Origin: an uncultured Lentisphaerota bacterium
Lineage (GTDB): Bacteria; Verrucomicrobiota; Kiritimatiellia; RFP12; UBA1067
Assembly: GCA_900320225.1 (NCBI GenBank)
Contig: ONRL01000027.1
Location: 1-32,287 of the forward strand
Length of the DNA stretch: 32,287 nucleotides
Reading direction: 5' to 3'
The notes under the pieces are model-generated. The model was not told where the DNA came from. It did not search any database and saw only the letters and a list, made by a program, of their open reading frames with translations. Position 1 is the stretch's first letter; every line of letters starts with the position of its first letter. Positions 10,680 to 17,015 of the stretch are shown piece after piece. The position numbers and the translations under genes are program-made.

Positions 10680-13070
10680 TTAAGGACGGATCTCAGCCGT
10701 GGCCGGTTCAAGGCCATCGGCACGCGCCGTAAGGCGCGCGGGCACGCCCGGCTTCACGCGCAGGTACACGCCCGCGCGGCCGAACTTGAGCGGGTGGGAC
10801 GACACGTCCTTGAAGCTGTCCATCCCGCGCGGGTCGGAGTTGCCCACGGCGAGGATCTCGCAGCCTTCCGCCGCGAAGGACACGCGTCGGTCGTCGTTCG
10901 GCACGAAGTTGCCGGCCGCGTCGGCGAGCGTGACCTGCACCACGCAGAGGCTGCCGTAGACACGCTCCGGCGCAAGCGCCACGCGTGCGGCCGCGCCGGC
11001 GGTGCGGATCACCTGCGTGCCGCACGCCTTCCCGTCCTTTCCGTACGCGACGACCTTCAGCTCGCCCGGCTCGTAGGGCACGTCCATCCACATCAGGCGG
11101 TAGCGCGGCAGGATGGAATAGTAGTCGTCGAGGTTGCCCGCGTTGGGGTCCTTCCGGCGGCGCCCGAGCGACTTTCCGTTCAGGAAGAGCTCCGCCTCGT
11201 CCGCGCTCGTGTAGGCGAACACGGGCACGGTCTTGCCCTTCTTCTCGGGGAAGTTCCAGTGGCACGGCACGAGGTACAGCGTGAACGCGTCGCGGTTCCA
11301 GTGCGCGCGGTAGAGGTAGAAGCGGTCCTTCGGGAACGCGCAGAGGTCGCAGATGCCAAAGTAGGAGCTGCGGGAGTCGTTGTACGGCGTGGGCTCGCCG
11401 AGGTAGTCGATGCCCGTCCACACGAACTCGCCGCCCACGAACGGATCGCGCGTCATGCGCAGGAACTCGCGGTCGGGGATGTCGCTCCAGCGCGCGGAGT
11501 TGAAGTCGTAGGAGTCGACACGCTTCGCGGCCCAGGCGAAGTCGGTCTTGTTCGTCGGGAGCTTCTCCGCGTAGAAGCCCCACTCGGAGAGCGCGGAGGC
11601 GCTCTCGGTGTAGAGGAGGGGCTTGTCGGGCGCGTGCGCGCGCATCTTGTCGTACATCCCGTTGTAGTTCCATCCCGTGATGTCGAGCGCGTCGTAGTCG
11701 CCGCGCTCGCCGGCCTTCGGGAAGCAGCTGCCGATGCCCACGGGACGCGTGTCGTCCTCCGCGCGCACGGCGTGGCGGAAGCGCGCGCAGCGCTCCGCGC
11801 TCGTGCCCGTGGCGAGGCCGTTCGCCCAGCTTTCCTGTCCGGGCGGCATCACGCGCCCGATCGAGATCTCGTTGCCGATCGACCACGCGAACACGCACGG
11901 GTGGTTGCGGTCGCGGCGCACGAACCGCGCGAGCTGGCGCGAGACGAAGTCCTCCAGCGGCTCGTCGCCGCGCCCGCACGTCTCCTGCCACTTGTCGAAG
12001 CACTCGTCCCACACGAAGATGCCCATCTCGTCGCAGAGATCCAGCACGCCCGACGCGGGGCAGTTGTGGCTCGTCCGCAGCGCGTTCATGCCCATGTCGC
12101 GCATGACGGCGAGCTGGCGGCGCATCGCGTCCTTGTCGAACGCCATGCCGAGCGGGCCGAGGTCGGAGTGCAAATCGACGCCGTTGAGCTGCACGCGCTT
12201 CCCGTTGAGGATGAAGCCGCGGTCTGCGTCGAAGCTGAACTCGCGCAGGCCGATGCGGCGCACGAGCGAGTCGGCAAATCCCTCGCCGCTCACGCTGATC
12301 TCGAGCGTGTAGAGCTTCGCGCCGTCCACGAGTTCCCACAGTTGGGGATTCGGCACCTTGAGCTTCAGCGTGAAGTCCTCGTCGGCGTAGCCGTCCACGT
12401 CGAAACCCTTTTTCGCCGTCGCGACCACCGCGCCGGACGGGTCCTTCAGCGTGGCGCGCGCCACGCCCTTCGCCTTCTTCAGGCGGCGGCTCGTGACGAC
12501 GCCCCGCACCTTCACCTCGGCGCGGTTGGTCAGGACATCTTTCGTGACGACCTGAAGGTCGTCATCCTCGATGTAGATGTCATCGGTCTTCACGAGATGC
12601 ACTGGGCGGTAGATGCCGCCGCCGGGATACCAGCGCGACTTGAAATTGTCGGTGTCGACCTTCACGAGGATCTTGTTTTCGCCCTTCATCAAGTACGGCG
12701 TGAGGTCGGCGCGGAAACCGAGATAGCCGTAGTCGCCGCGTCCGCACGGGTTGCCGTTCGCGAACACCGTCGCATGCGCCATCACGCCCTCGAAGTCGAG
12801 GAACACGCGCCCCTTCGGCAGGTCGGCGCAGGTGATGGTGGTTTCGTACGTGCCACGTCCGCGCCACGGCAGCTTGCCCGTGTTGCCGTCGAGCGCCGGG
12901 TCGAACGGGCCCGCGATCGCCCAGTCGTGCGGAAGCGTCACGGAAACGGCGGACGCGCCCTCTTTCGTGAACGTCCAGCCCGCGTGGAAATCCGCGACCG
13001 TGCGCGCCGCGCACGCGCCGGCGGCCAGCGCCGCCACAAACGCAAGGATCGATTTCTGCTGTAGTCTCAT
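10680..13070 (-). CDS. Secreted GH2 glycoside hydrolase (beta-galactosidase-like)
   Basis: The protein has 796 residues with a signal peptide (to ~21, AGACAA). Domains in order: GH2 sugar-binding jelly roll (~25-165; LPHDWAIAGPFDP, WYPGGGIYRPVHL), Ig-like sandwich (~170-275), TIM barrel (~280-590) and C-terminal Ig-like domains (from ~600; VPVFAYTSADEAELFLNGKSLG, and VQVTLADAAGNFVPNDDRRV). The acid/base is Glu401 in SIGNE; the likely nucleophile is Glu489 in LLYTES. RTSHNCP and WDECFD are GH2 barrel landmarks. The fold suits exo-beta-galactosidase or a related beta-glycosidase; the sugar cannot be told from sequence alone. The start ATG at 13070 overlaps the rsmB stop as ATGA, with AGGAG inside rsmB, so translation is coupled to an rRNA methyltransferase gene, an odd partner. 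Confidence 0.92.
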   Translation of the reverse strand: MRLQQKSILAFVAALAAGACAARTVADFHAGWTFTKEGASAVSVTLPHDWAIAGPFDPALDGNTGKLPWRGRGTYETTITCADLPKGRVFLDFEGVMAHATVFANGNPCGRGDYGYLGFRADLTPYLMKGENKILVKVDTDNFKSRWYPGGGIYRPVHLVKTDDIYIEDDDLQVVTKDVLTNRAEVKVRGVVTSRRLKKAKGVARATLKDPSGAVVATAKKGFDVDGYADEDFTLKLKVPNPQLWELVDGAKLYTLEISVSGEGFADSLVRRIGLREFSFDADRGFILNGKRVQLNGVDLHSDLGPLGMAFDKDAMRRQLAVMRDMGMNALRTSHNCPASGVLDLCDEMGIFVWDECFDKWQETCGRGDEPLEDFVSRQLARFVRRDRNHPCVFAWSIGNEISIGRVMPPGQESWANGLATGTSAERCARFRHAVRAEDDTRPVGIGSCFPKAGERGDYDALDITGWNYNGMYDKMRAHAPDKPLLYTESASALSEWGFYAEKLPTNKTDFAWAAKRVDSYDFNSARWSDIPDREFLRMTRDPFVGGEFVWTGIDYLGEPTPYNDSRSSYFGICDLCAFPKDRFYLYRAHWNRDAFTLYLVPCHWNFPEKKGKTVPVFAYTSADEAELFLNGKSLGRRRKDPNAGNLDDYYSILPRYRLMWMDVPYEPGELKVVAYGKDGKACGTQVIRTAGAAARVALAPERVYGSLCVVQVTLADAAGNFVPNDDRRVSFAAEGCEILAVGNSDPRGMDSFKDVSSHPLKFGRAGVYLRVKPGVPARLTARADGLEPATAEIRP

Positions 13071-14287
13071 GATTTTTCTCCTGTAAGAACATGTCGCACG
13101 AGGGCGCAGGCGAAGGCGCCGTCGTAGCCCGTCTCGAACGGCACGGACTCGCGGCGGTCCACCTCGGTGAAATCGGGATGGGCGGCGAGGAACGCCGCGA
13201 CCTGCTCCGCGTTTTCCTCGGGTTCGTTCGAGCAAGTGGAGTAGACGAGGCGTCCGCCCGGCTTCACGTGCGTCGCCGCCGCCGCGAGGATATCCTTCTG
13301 GAGGGCGACGAGCTGCGCGAGGTGGTCTGCGTTCCAGCGCCAGCGGGCGTCGGGACGCCGGCGGATCACGCCCGTGTTCGAGCACGGCGCGTCCACCAAC
13401 ACGCGGTCGAAGAGCTTGCCGTCCTCCACCTTCTGCACGGCCGTGACGTTATCAAGCTTCATCCGCACAAGGTTTTCCTTCAGGCGCGCGAGGCGCTTCG
13501 GGTTGACCTCCTGCGCAACGATCATGCCGGCGGCCGCGCAGGAGCGCGGCCCTCCCATGCGCCACGCGATCTGCACGGTCTTGCCGCCGGGCGCGGCGCA
13601 GAAGTCGAGCACGGACAACCCCTCACCTGGGGCAACGGGCATCTTGCCCGTCGAAAGATCAAGCAAATCCACGGCGCCCGCCGTGGCGGGATCCTGCACG
13701 ATGAAGTCGCCTTCGGCGAAACCGGGCTGGTCGGCCACCTTCTCGCCGCGCGGCAGCTTCTCGAACGAGCCCTTGCGCGCAAGCCACGTCTCGGCCGGCG
13801 TGTTGTGCCAGCGCGCGAGCTTTTCCGCGCCCTCCGCGCCGTAGCGTTCCGTCCAGCGCGACACGAGCGCGTTCGGGAAAGACTCGCGCTCCGCGAGTGG
13901 CGCGGCGGCGAGCTTCGCCTCGAACTCCGCACGCCGGCGGAGGAGGTTGCGCAGGACGCCGTTCACCACGCGGTCGAGCCGCTTGCCGCGGTCGCCGAGC
14001 TTCGCGGCGGCGACGGTCTCGTTCACGGCGGCGAAGTCCGGCACGTCCGGCATATAGAGGATCTGCGACGCGCCCACGAGCACGAGCGCCTCGAGCTCGC
14101 CCTTCGGCCACGTCTTGAGGAGTTCGCCCAGCACGGCGCGGAGCGGACGAAACCGGCGCACGGTCGTGTAGACGAGATCCTGCACGAACGCGCGGTCCGG
14201 GCCGCCCTTCGGCAGCATCTCGTTCGGAAACTCGTGCGTCGCGATCCAGCGAGCCACGATGAACGCAGCTGTACGGCGGCTGTTCAC
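13067..14287 (-). CDS. rsmB: 16S rRNA m5C967 methyltransferase RsmB
   Basis: The protein has 406 residues. An NusB-like RNA-binding helical domain (~1-130) precedes an SAM-dependent Rossmann domain. SAM motif I is DFCAAPGGKT (228-237). The two catalytic cysteines are Cys302 in DAPCSNTG and Cys352 in STCSNEPEEN. The start is GTG at 14287, overlapping the ridA stop as GTGA. Two stretches look like insertions relative to the E. coli protein as I recall it: LSTGKMPVAPG (~211-221) before motif I, and GGPRSCAAA (~245-253) after it. Each corresponds to a palindromic repeat listed separately, and each falls in a loop, so function is probably kept. Confidence 0.95.
   Translation of the reverse strand: MNSRRTAAFIVARWIATHEFPNEMLPKGGPDRAFVQDLVYTTVRRFRPLRAVLGELLKTWPKGELEALVLVGASQILYMPDVPDFAAVNETVAAAKLGDRGKRLDRVVNGVLRNLLRRRAEFEAKLAAAPLAERESFPNALVSRWTERYGAEGAEKLARWHNTPAETWLARKGSFEKLPRGEKVADQPGFAEGDFIVQDPATAGAVDLLDLSTGKMPVAPGEGLSVLDFCAAPGGKTVQIAWRMGGPRSCAAAGMIVAQEVNPKRLARLKENLVRMKLDNVTAVQKVEDGKLFDRVLVDAPCSNTGVIRRRPDARWRWNADHLAQLVALQKDILAAAATHVKPGGRLVYSTCSNEPEENAEQVAAFLAAHPDFTEVDRRESVPFETGYDGAFACALVRHVLTGEKS
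13529..13557 (-). repeat. Palindromic repeat element, in frame inside rsmB
   Basis: The core is an inverted repeat with 8-base arms around a tetraloop (ggccgcgc-tcct-gcgcggcc on the minus strand, with one spacing variation) preceded by GGGAG. It belongs to the same family as the copies at 15504, 23359, 24558, 27083 and 31243. It encodes GGPRSCAAA in the loop after SAM motif I of RsmB. Confidence 0.75.
13629..13660 (-). repeat. Second palindromic repeat type (GKMPV-encoding), in frame inside rsmB
   Basis: A perfect stem acgggca-tct-tgcccgt spans 13635-13651. On the minus strand it encodes STGKMPVAP, a peptide string that I recall as recurring in unrelated Planctomycetes and Verrucomicrobia proteins. 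It sits just before the SAM motif of RsmB, where homologues are about nine residues shorter. Confidence 0.6.
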
Positions 14288-14658
14288 GCGACTGCGATGG
14301 CCTCGATTTCGATTTTCACGTCCTTGGGGAGACGCGCCGCCTGCACACAGCTGCGCGCGGGCTTCGTGTCGCCGAACAGTTCGGCGTAGACGCCGTTGAC
14401 GGCGGCGAAGTCGTTCATGTCGCTGATGAACACCGTAGTCTTCACGACCTTGTCGAGACCCGCCCCTGCCGCCTCAAGAACATTTCGCAGGTTCGTGATC
14501 GCCTGGCGCGTCTGGGCTTCGGCCGTGGTCGCCACCACCGCGCCCGCAGCCGGGTCGATTGGAATCTGACCGGAACAGAAGATGAAGCCATTGGCGCGAA
14601 TGGCCTGGCTGTAGGGTCCGAGCGCCTGCGGTGCAGTTTCGGTGGAAATGATGTCCAT
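14284..14658 (-). CDS. ridA: RidA-family reactive imine/enamine deaminase
   Basis: The protein has 124 residues, normal for the YjgF/YER057c/UK114 family, which trims reactive 2-aminoacrylate and related enamines formed by PLP enzymes. Family landmarks are APQALGPYSQAI, FIFCSGQIPIDPAAG and the C-terminal PARSCVQAARLPKDVKIEIEAIA with its conserved Arg and Glu. It is a cytosolic trimer in known cases. The start ATG at 14658 has GAGG ten bases upstream. It is the first gene of a six-gene minus-strand run, and its stop overlaps the GTG start of rsmB. Confidence 0.95.
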   Translation of the reverse strand: MDIISTETAPQALGPYSQAIRANGFIFCSGQIPIDPAAGAVVATTAEAQTRQAITNLRNVLEAAGAGLDKVVKTTVFISDMNDFAAVNGVYAELFGDTKPARSCVQAARLPKDVKIEIEAIAVA

Positions 14659-14688
14659 TGTCTTTACCTCGTTTGTTGAAGCGCCACT

Positions 14689-14697
14689 ATTTTACCA
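14689..14697 (-). promoter_or_regulatory. Extended -10 promoter element of the ridA operon
   Basis: The minus strand reads TGGTAAAAT, an extended -10 (TGn-TAAAAT), 30 bases before the ridA ATG. No clear -35 is present, as is common with extended -10 promoters. The ten-base block 14688-14697 is the exact reverse complement of 14761-14770. Confidence 0.5.
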
Positions 14698-14760
14698 CAT
14701 TCCCTTCGGGTTTGCCGCCATTTTCTCACCCACTAATCGGTGGCGCGCGGACGGCATTTA

Positions 14761-14769
14761 TGGTAAAAT
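14761..14769 (+). promoter_or_regulatory. Extended -10 element of the HTH-EIIA gene, possibly leaderless
   Basis: TGGTAAAAT is an extended -10. Its last base is only seven bases before the ATG at 14777, so transcription would start at or next to the A of the start codon. There is no Shine-Dalgarno. Confidence 0.5.
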
Positions 14770-14776
14770 ACGCGCC

Positions 14777-15502
14777 ATGGGTTATCAGTTGATGGATCTG
14801 AAGAGCGCTGCCGCCCATTTGCACATGAAGGTGAACGACCTTCGGCATTTCGCGCAGCGAGAGGAAGTCCCCAGCGTCCGACGCGGGGACGCCTTCTTCT
14901 TTGAGCATCGGCTTCTCGACGAATGGGCCCAGCGCCGCGTGATGGCGATTTCCGACAAGCAGCTCACCGGAGAGCACCAGCTCGCCATGGCCGAACGGCG
15001 TCAGGCGGATGGTCACGACTTTCACATCGCTGACATTCTTTCCCCGGCGGTCATCGCACCTGCCCTTACGTCCAAGACCCGCGCTGGCGTGCTGCGCGAC
15101 ATGACCGACTTCGCCGATTCCACCGGACTCCTCTACGACCCCGAGACGCTCTTCGTGGAATTGCAGGCGCGCGAGGAAGTGGCCTCCACGGCGGCGGGAG
15201 GCGGCGCCGCTTTTCTCCATCCGCGCTACCACGACCCTTATCTTTTCCAGGAGACGTTCCTTGCGCTCGGGCGTACCGTGCGGCCCGTGTTCTTCGGCGC
15301 CCAGGACGGCACCGGCACGGACCTCTTCTTCCTCATCTGCTGCACGGACCACGCGCTCCACCTGCACATCCTCGCGCGTCTCTGCCTGCTCGCGCACGGC
15401 ACCGCGCTGCTGGATGAGCTTAGGGTGTCCCCTGATGCCGAGACGATGCACGCGGCCATCAAAAAAGCCGAAGACGAGTTCCTCGGCCACATGCATCCGT
15501 GA
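14777..15502 (+). CDS. DNA-binding (excisionase/MerR-like HTH) - PTS EIIA (PtsN-like) fusion protein
   Basis: The protein has 241 residues. Residues 1-58 form a small winged-helix domain of the excisionase type (MDLKSAAAHLHMKVNDLRHF, then VPSVRRGDAFFFEHRLLDEW). Residues ~85-238 match PTS EIIA of the fructose/nitrogen class: ILSPAVIAPALTSKTRAGVL, the phospho-acceptor His148 in GGGAAFLHPR, and a second conserved histidine region (DHALHLHILARLCLL). EIIA-Ntr proteins carry a phosphate from HPr-type proteins and act by protein contacts; the fused DNA-binding domain suggests direct phospho-dependent transcription control. I recall a similar PTS IIA + HTH annotation in Chlamydia. The start at 14777 lacks a ribosome-binding site; Met6 is an alternative. 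The gene is divergent from ridA. Confidence 0.85.
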   Translation: MGYQLMDLKSAAAHLHMKVNDLRHFAQREEVPSVRRGDAFFFEHRLLDEWAQRRVMAISDKQLTGEHQLAMAERRQADGHDFHIADILSPAVIAPALTSKTRAGVLRDMTDFADSTGLLYDPETLFVELQAREEVASTAAGGGAAFLHPRYHDPYLFQETFLALGRTVRPVFFGAQDGTGTDLFFLICCTDHALHLHILARLCLLAHGTALLDELRVSPDAETMHAAIKKAEDEFLGHMHP

Positions 15503-15503
15503 T

Positions 15504-15530
15504 CGGCCGCGCGGGAGCGCGGCCCTCCCG
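15504..15530. repeat. Palindromic repeat element between convergent genes
   Basis: The 29-base gap between the stops of the HTH-EIIA gene and the convergent lipoprotein gene consists almost only of this element: a perfect ggccgcgc-ggga-gcgcggcc hairpin (15505-15524) followed by ctcccg. It may help end transcription from both sides, but no T-tract follows on either strand. Confidence 0.75.
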
Positions 15531-15531
15531 A

Positions 15532-15933
15532 TTAGAGCGTCTTGACGTATTTTTCGAGAATGCGGAAGTCGGAGCGGATTGTCACATTTGAGCGGGCCTT
15601 GACAAATTTCGTCTTGCGGTCGACCACGGTGATGACGAGCAACATGTCGTCCCGGTCGCGGAACCCGCTGAATCCCGCGTCGTTGTATTCCCAGGCCGTG
15701 ACTTTCGCCGTCATCACGAGATCGGCCTCCTCCCGGTTGTCCTTCACGTCGAAGCCGCGCGCGCGCAGCGCACGCTTCAGGGCGCTCTCGACGCGACGTT
15801 CGGTCTGCGCGACGAAGAACGACGATCCGGCGGGGAACTTGTCCCTGTGTTTCGGCAGGACCTCCTCCACGGAGCCGGGCGTCCAGCACCCGCAGAGCGC
15901 GAGGAGAGCGAGGGTTGTCAGTATTCGGCGCAT
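15532..15933 (-). CDS. Small lipoprotein, unknown function
   Basis: The protein has 133 residues. The signal MRRILTTLALLALCGC gives a lipidated Cys16. The mature part has a helix-strand pattern (VESALKRALRARGFDVKDNREEADLVMTA is the core region, positions ~49-77) like DUF4136/LptE-size envelope lipoproteins, with FSGFRDRDDMLLVITVVDRK as the next strands. No catalytic motif is seen. The start at 15933 lies inside the 3' end of murE with a 16-base overlap in another frame. It is therefore the last gene of the mraZ cluster and probably translated by reinitiation. The function may be linked to the envelope, but that is inferred from its position and lipid anchor only. Confidence 0.75.
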   Translation of the reverse strand: MRRILTTLALLALCGCWTPGSVEEVLPKHRDKFPAGSSFFVAQTERRVESALKRALRARGFDVKDNREEADLVMTAKVTAWEYNDAGFSGFRDRDDMLLVITVVDRKTKFVKARSNVTIRSDFRILEKYVKTL

Positions 15934-17015
15934 ACGATTCGGTCGTCGAACGGCAGCACGCGCGCGCCGATCGTCTGTGTGGTTTCATGCCCTTTTCCGC
16001 ATACGACGACGGTGTCGCCGCGCGCAGCGTGCGCGAGGGCGTAGTGGATGGCCGCGCGCCGGTCGGGCTCGACCGTTACCGCCGCGCCTGCGGGGATGCC
16101 GGCGACGATTTCCGCGATGATGTCTTCGGGGCGTTCGCTGCGGGGATTGTCGCTCGTCACCACGAGGCGGTCCGCCCACCGCGCGGCGGCGGCACCCATG
16201 AGCGGACGCTTCGCGCGGTCGCGGTCGCCGCCGGCGCCGAACACGGCCCACACCTTCCCCTTCGTGAAGGCGCGGACGGTGGAGAGGACGTTCGCGAGCG
16301 CGTCGTCGGTGTGCGCGAAGTCCACGAACACCTCCGCGGCGCTGCGCGTCTTCACGCGCTCGAGGCGTCCCCAGCGCGGCGTGAGCGACGGCACGGCGGC
16401 GCGGATCGACTCCTCCGCGACGCCCGCGGCGCGCGCGAGCGCGGCCGCGACGAGCACGTTCTGCACGTTGTAACGTCCCGCGAGCGGACTCCGCCGGGAC
16501 ACGAAATCGGCGAACTCCGCGTCGCGCGGGACGGAGATCCCGCAGGTGACGAGGCGCAGCGGAAGCGCCGCGAGCTCGTCCGCGAGGCGCCTCCCCCAGT
16601 CGCCGTCCACGCACACCACGGCGGGCGCGCCGGGGTTCTCCGCCGCGAGCCGCTCGAAGAACAGGCGCTTCGCGGCGAAGTAGGCCTCCATCGTCTTGTG
16701 GTAGTCGAGATGGTCCTCGGAGAGGTTCGTGAACGCGCCGCCCGCGAAACGCGTACCGGCGGTGCGGTTCTGGTGGATGGCGTGGCTCGACACCTCCATC
16801 ACGCAGTTCGCGAGGCCGTTCGCCTCCATCTCCGCGAAGATATCCATGAGCACCTTGTTCGGCGGCGTCGTGTAGCCGGTGGAGAATTTCCGCGACCCCG
16901 TGTCCACCTCCACCGTCGTGACGTGCCCCGTGCGCCCGATCGGCTTGAGGAATTCGGCGAGCACCCAGGTGGTGGTGGTCTTGCCGTTCGTGCCGGTGAT
17001 GCCGTAGACGTTCAC
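15918..17015 (-). CDS. murE: MurE ligase (UDP-MurNAc-tripeptide synthetase) lacking the N-terminal domain
   Basis: The protein has 365 residues against about 490 for typical MurE. It opens directly on the ATP-binding P-loop of the central domain (VYGITGTNGKTTT at residues 3-15). Substrate and Mg sites follow: TPPNKVLMDIFAEM, VMEVSSHAIHQNR, FTNLSEDHLDYHKTMEAYF. The C-terminal domain has VFVDFAHTDDALANVL, FGAGGDRDRAKRP, the DNPR motif (SDNPRSE) that marks meso-diaminopimelate-adding MurE, and VVCGKGHE. What is missing is the whole first domain, which binds the UDP end of UDP-MurNAc-dipeptide. The start is fixed by the context: GTG at 17015 overlaps the ftsI stop as GTGA, leaving no room upstream. 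The motifs are intact, so this is probably a working short enzyme and not a pseudogene. Confidence 0.9.
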   Translation of the reverse strand: MNVYGITGTNGKTTTTWVLAEFLKPIGRTGHVTTVEVDTGSRKFSTGYTTPPNKVLMDIFAEMEANGLANCVMEVSSHAIHQNRTAGTRFAGGAFTNLSEDHLDYHKTMEAYFAAKRLFFERLAAENPGAPAVVCVDGDWGRRLADELAALPLRLVTCGISVPRDAEFADFVSRRSPLAGRYNVQNVLVAAALARAAGVAEESIRAAVPSLTPRWGRLERVKTRSAAEVFVDFAHTDDALANVLSTVRAFTKGKVWAVFGAGGDRDRAKRPLMGAAAARWADRLVVTSDNPRSERPEDIIAEIVAGIPAGAAVTVEPDRRAAIHYALAHAARGDTVVVCGKGHETTQTIGARVLPFDDRIVCAEY

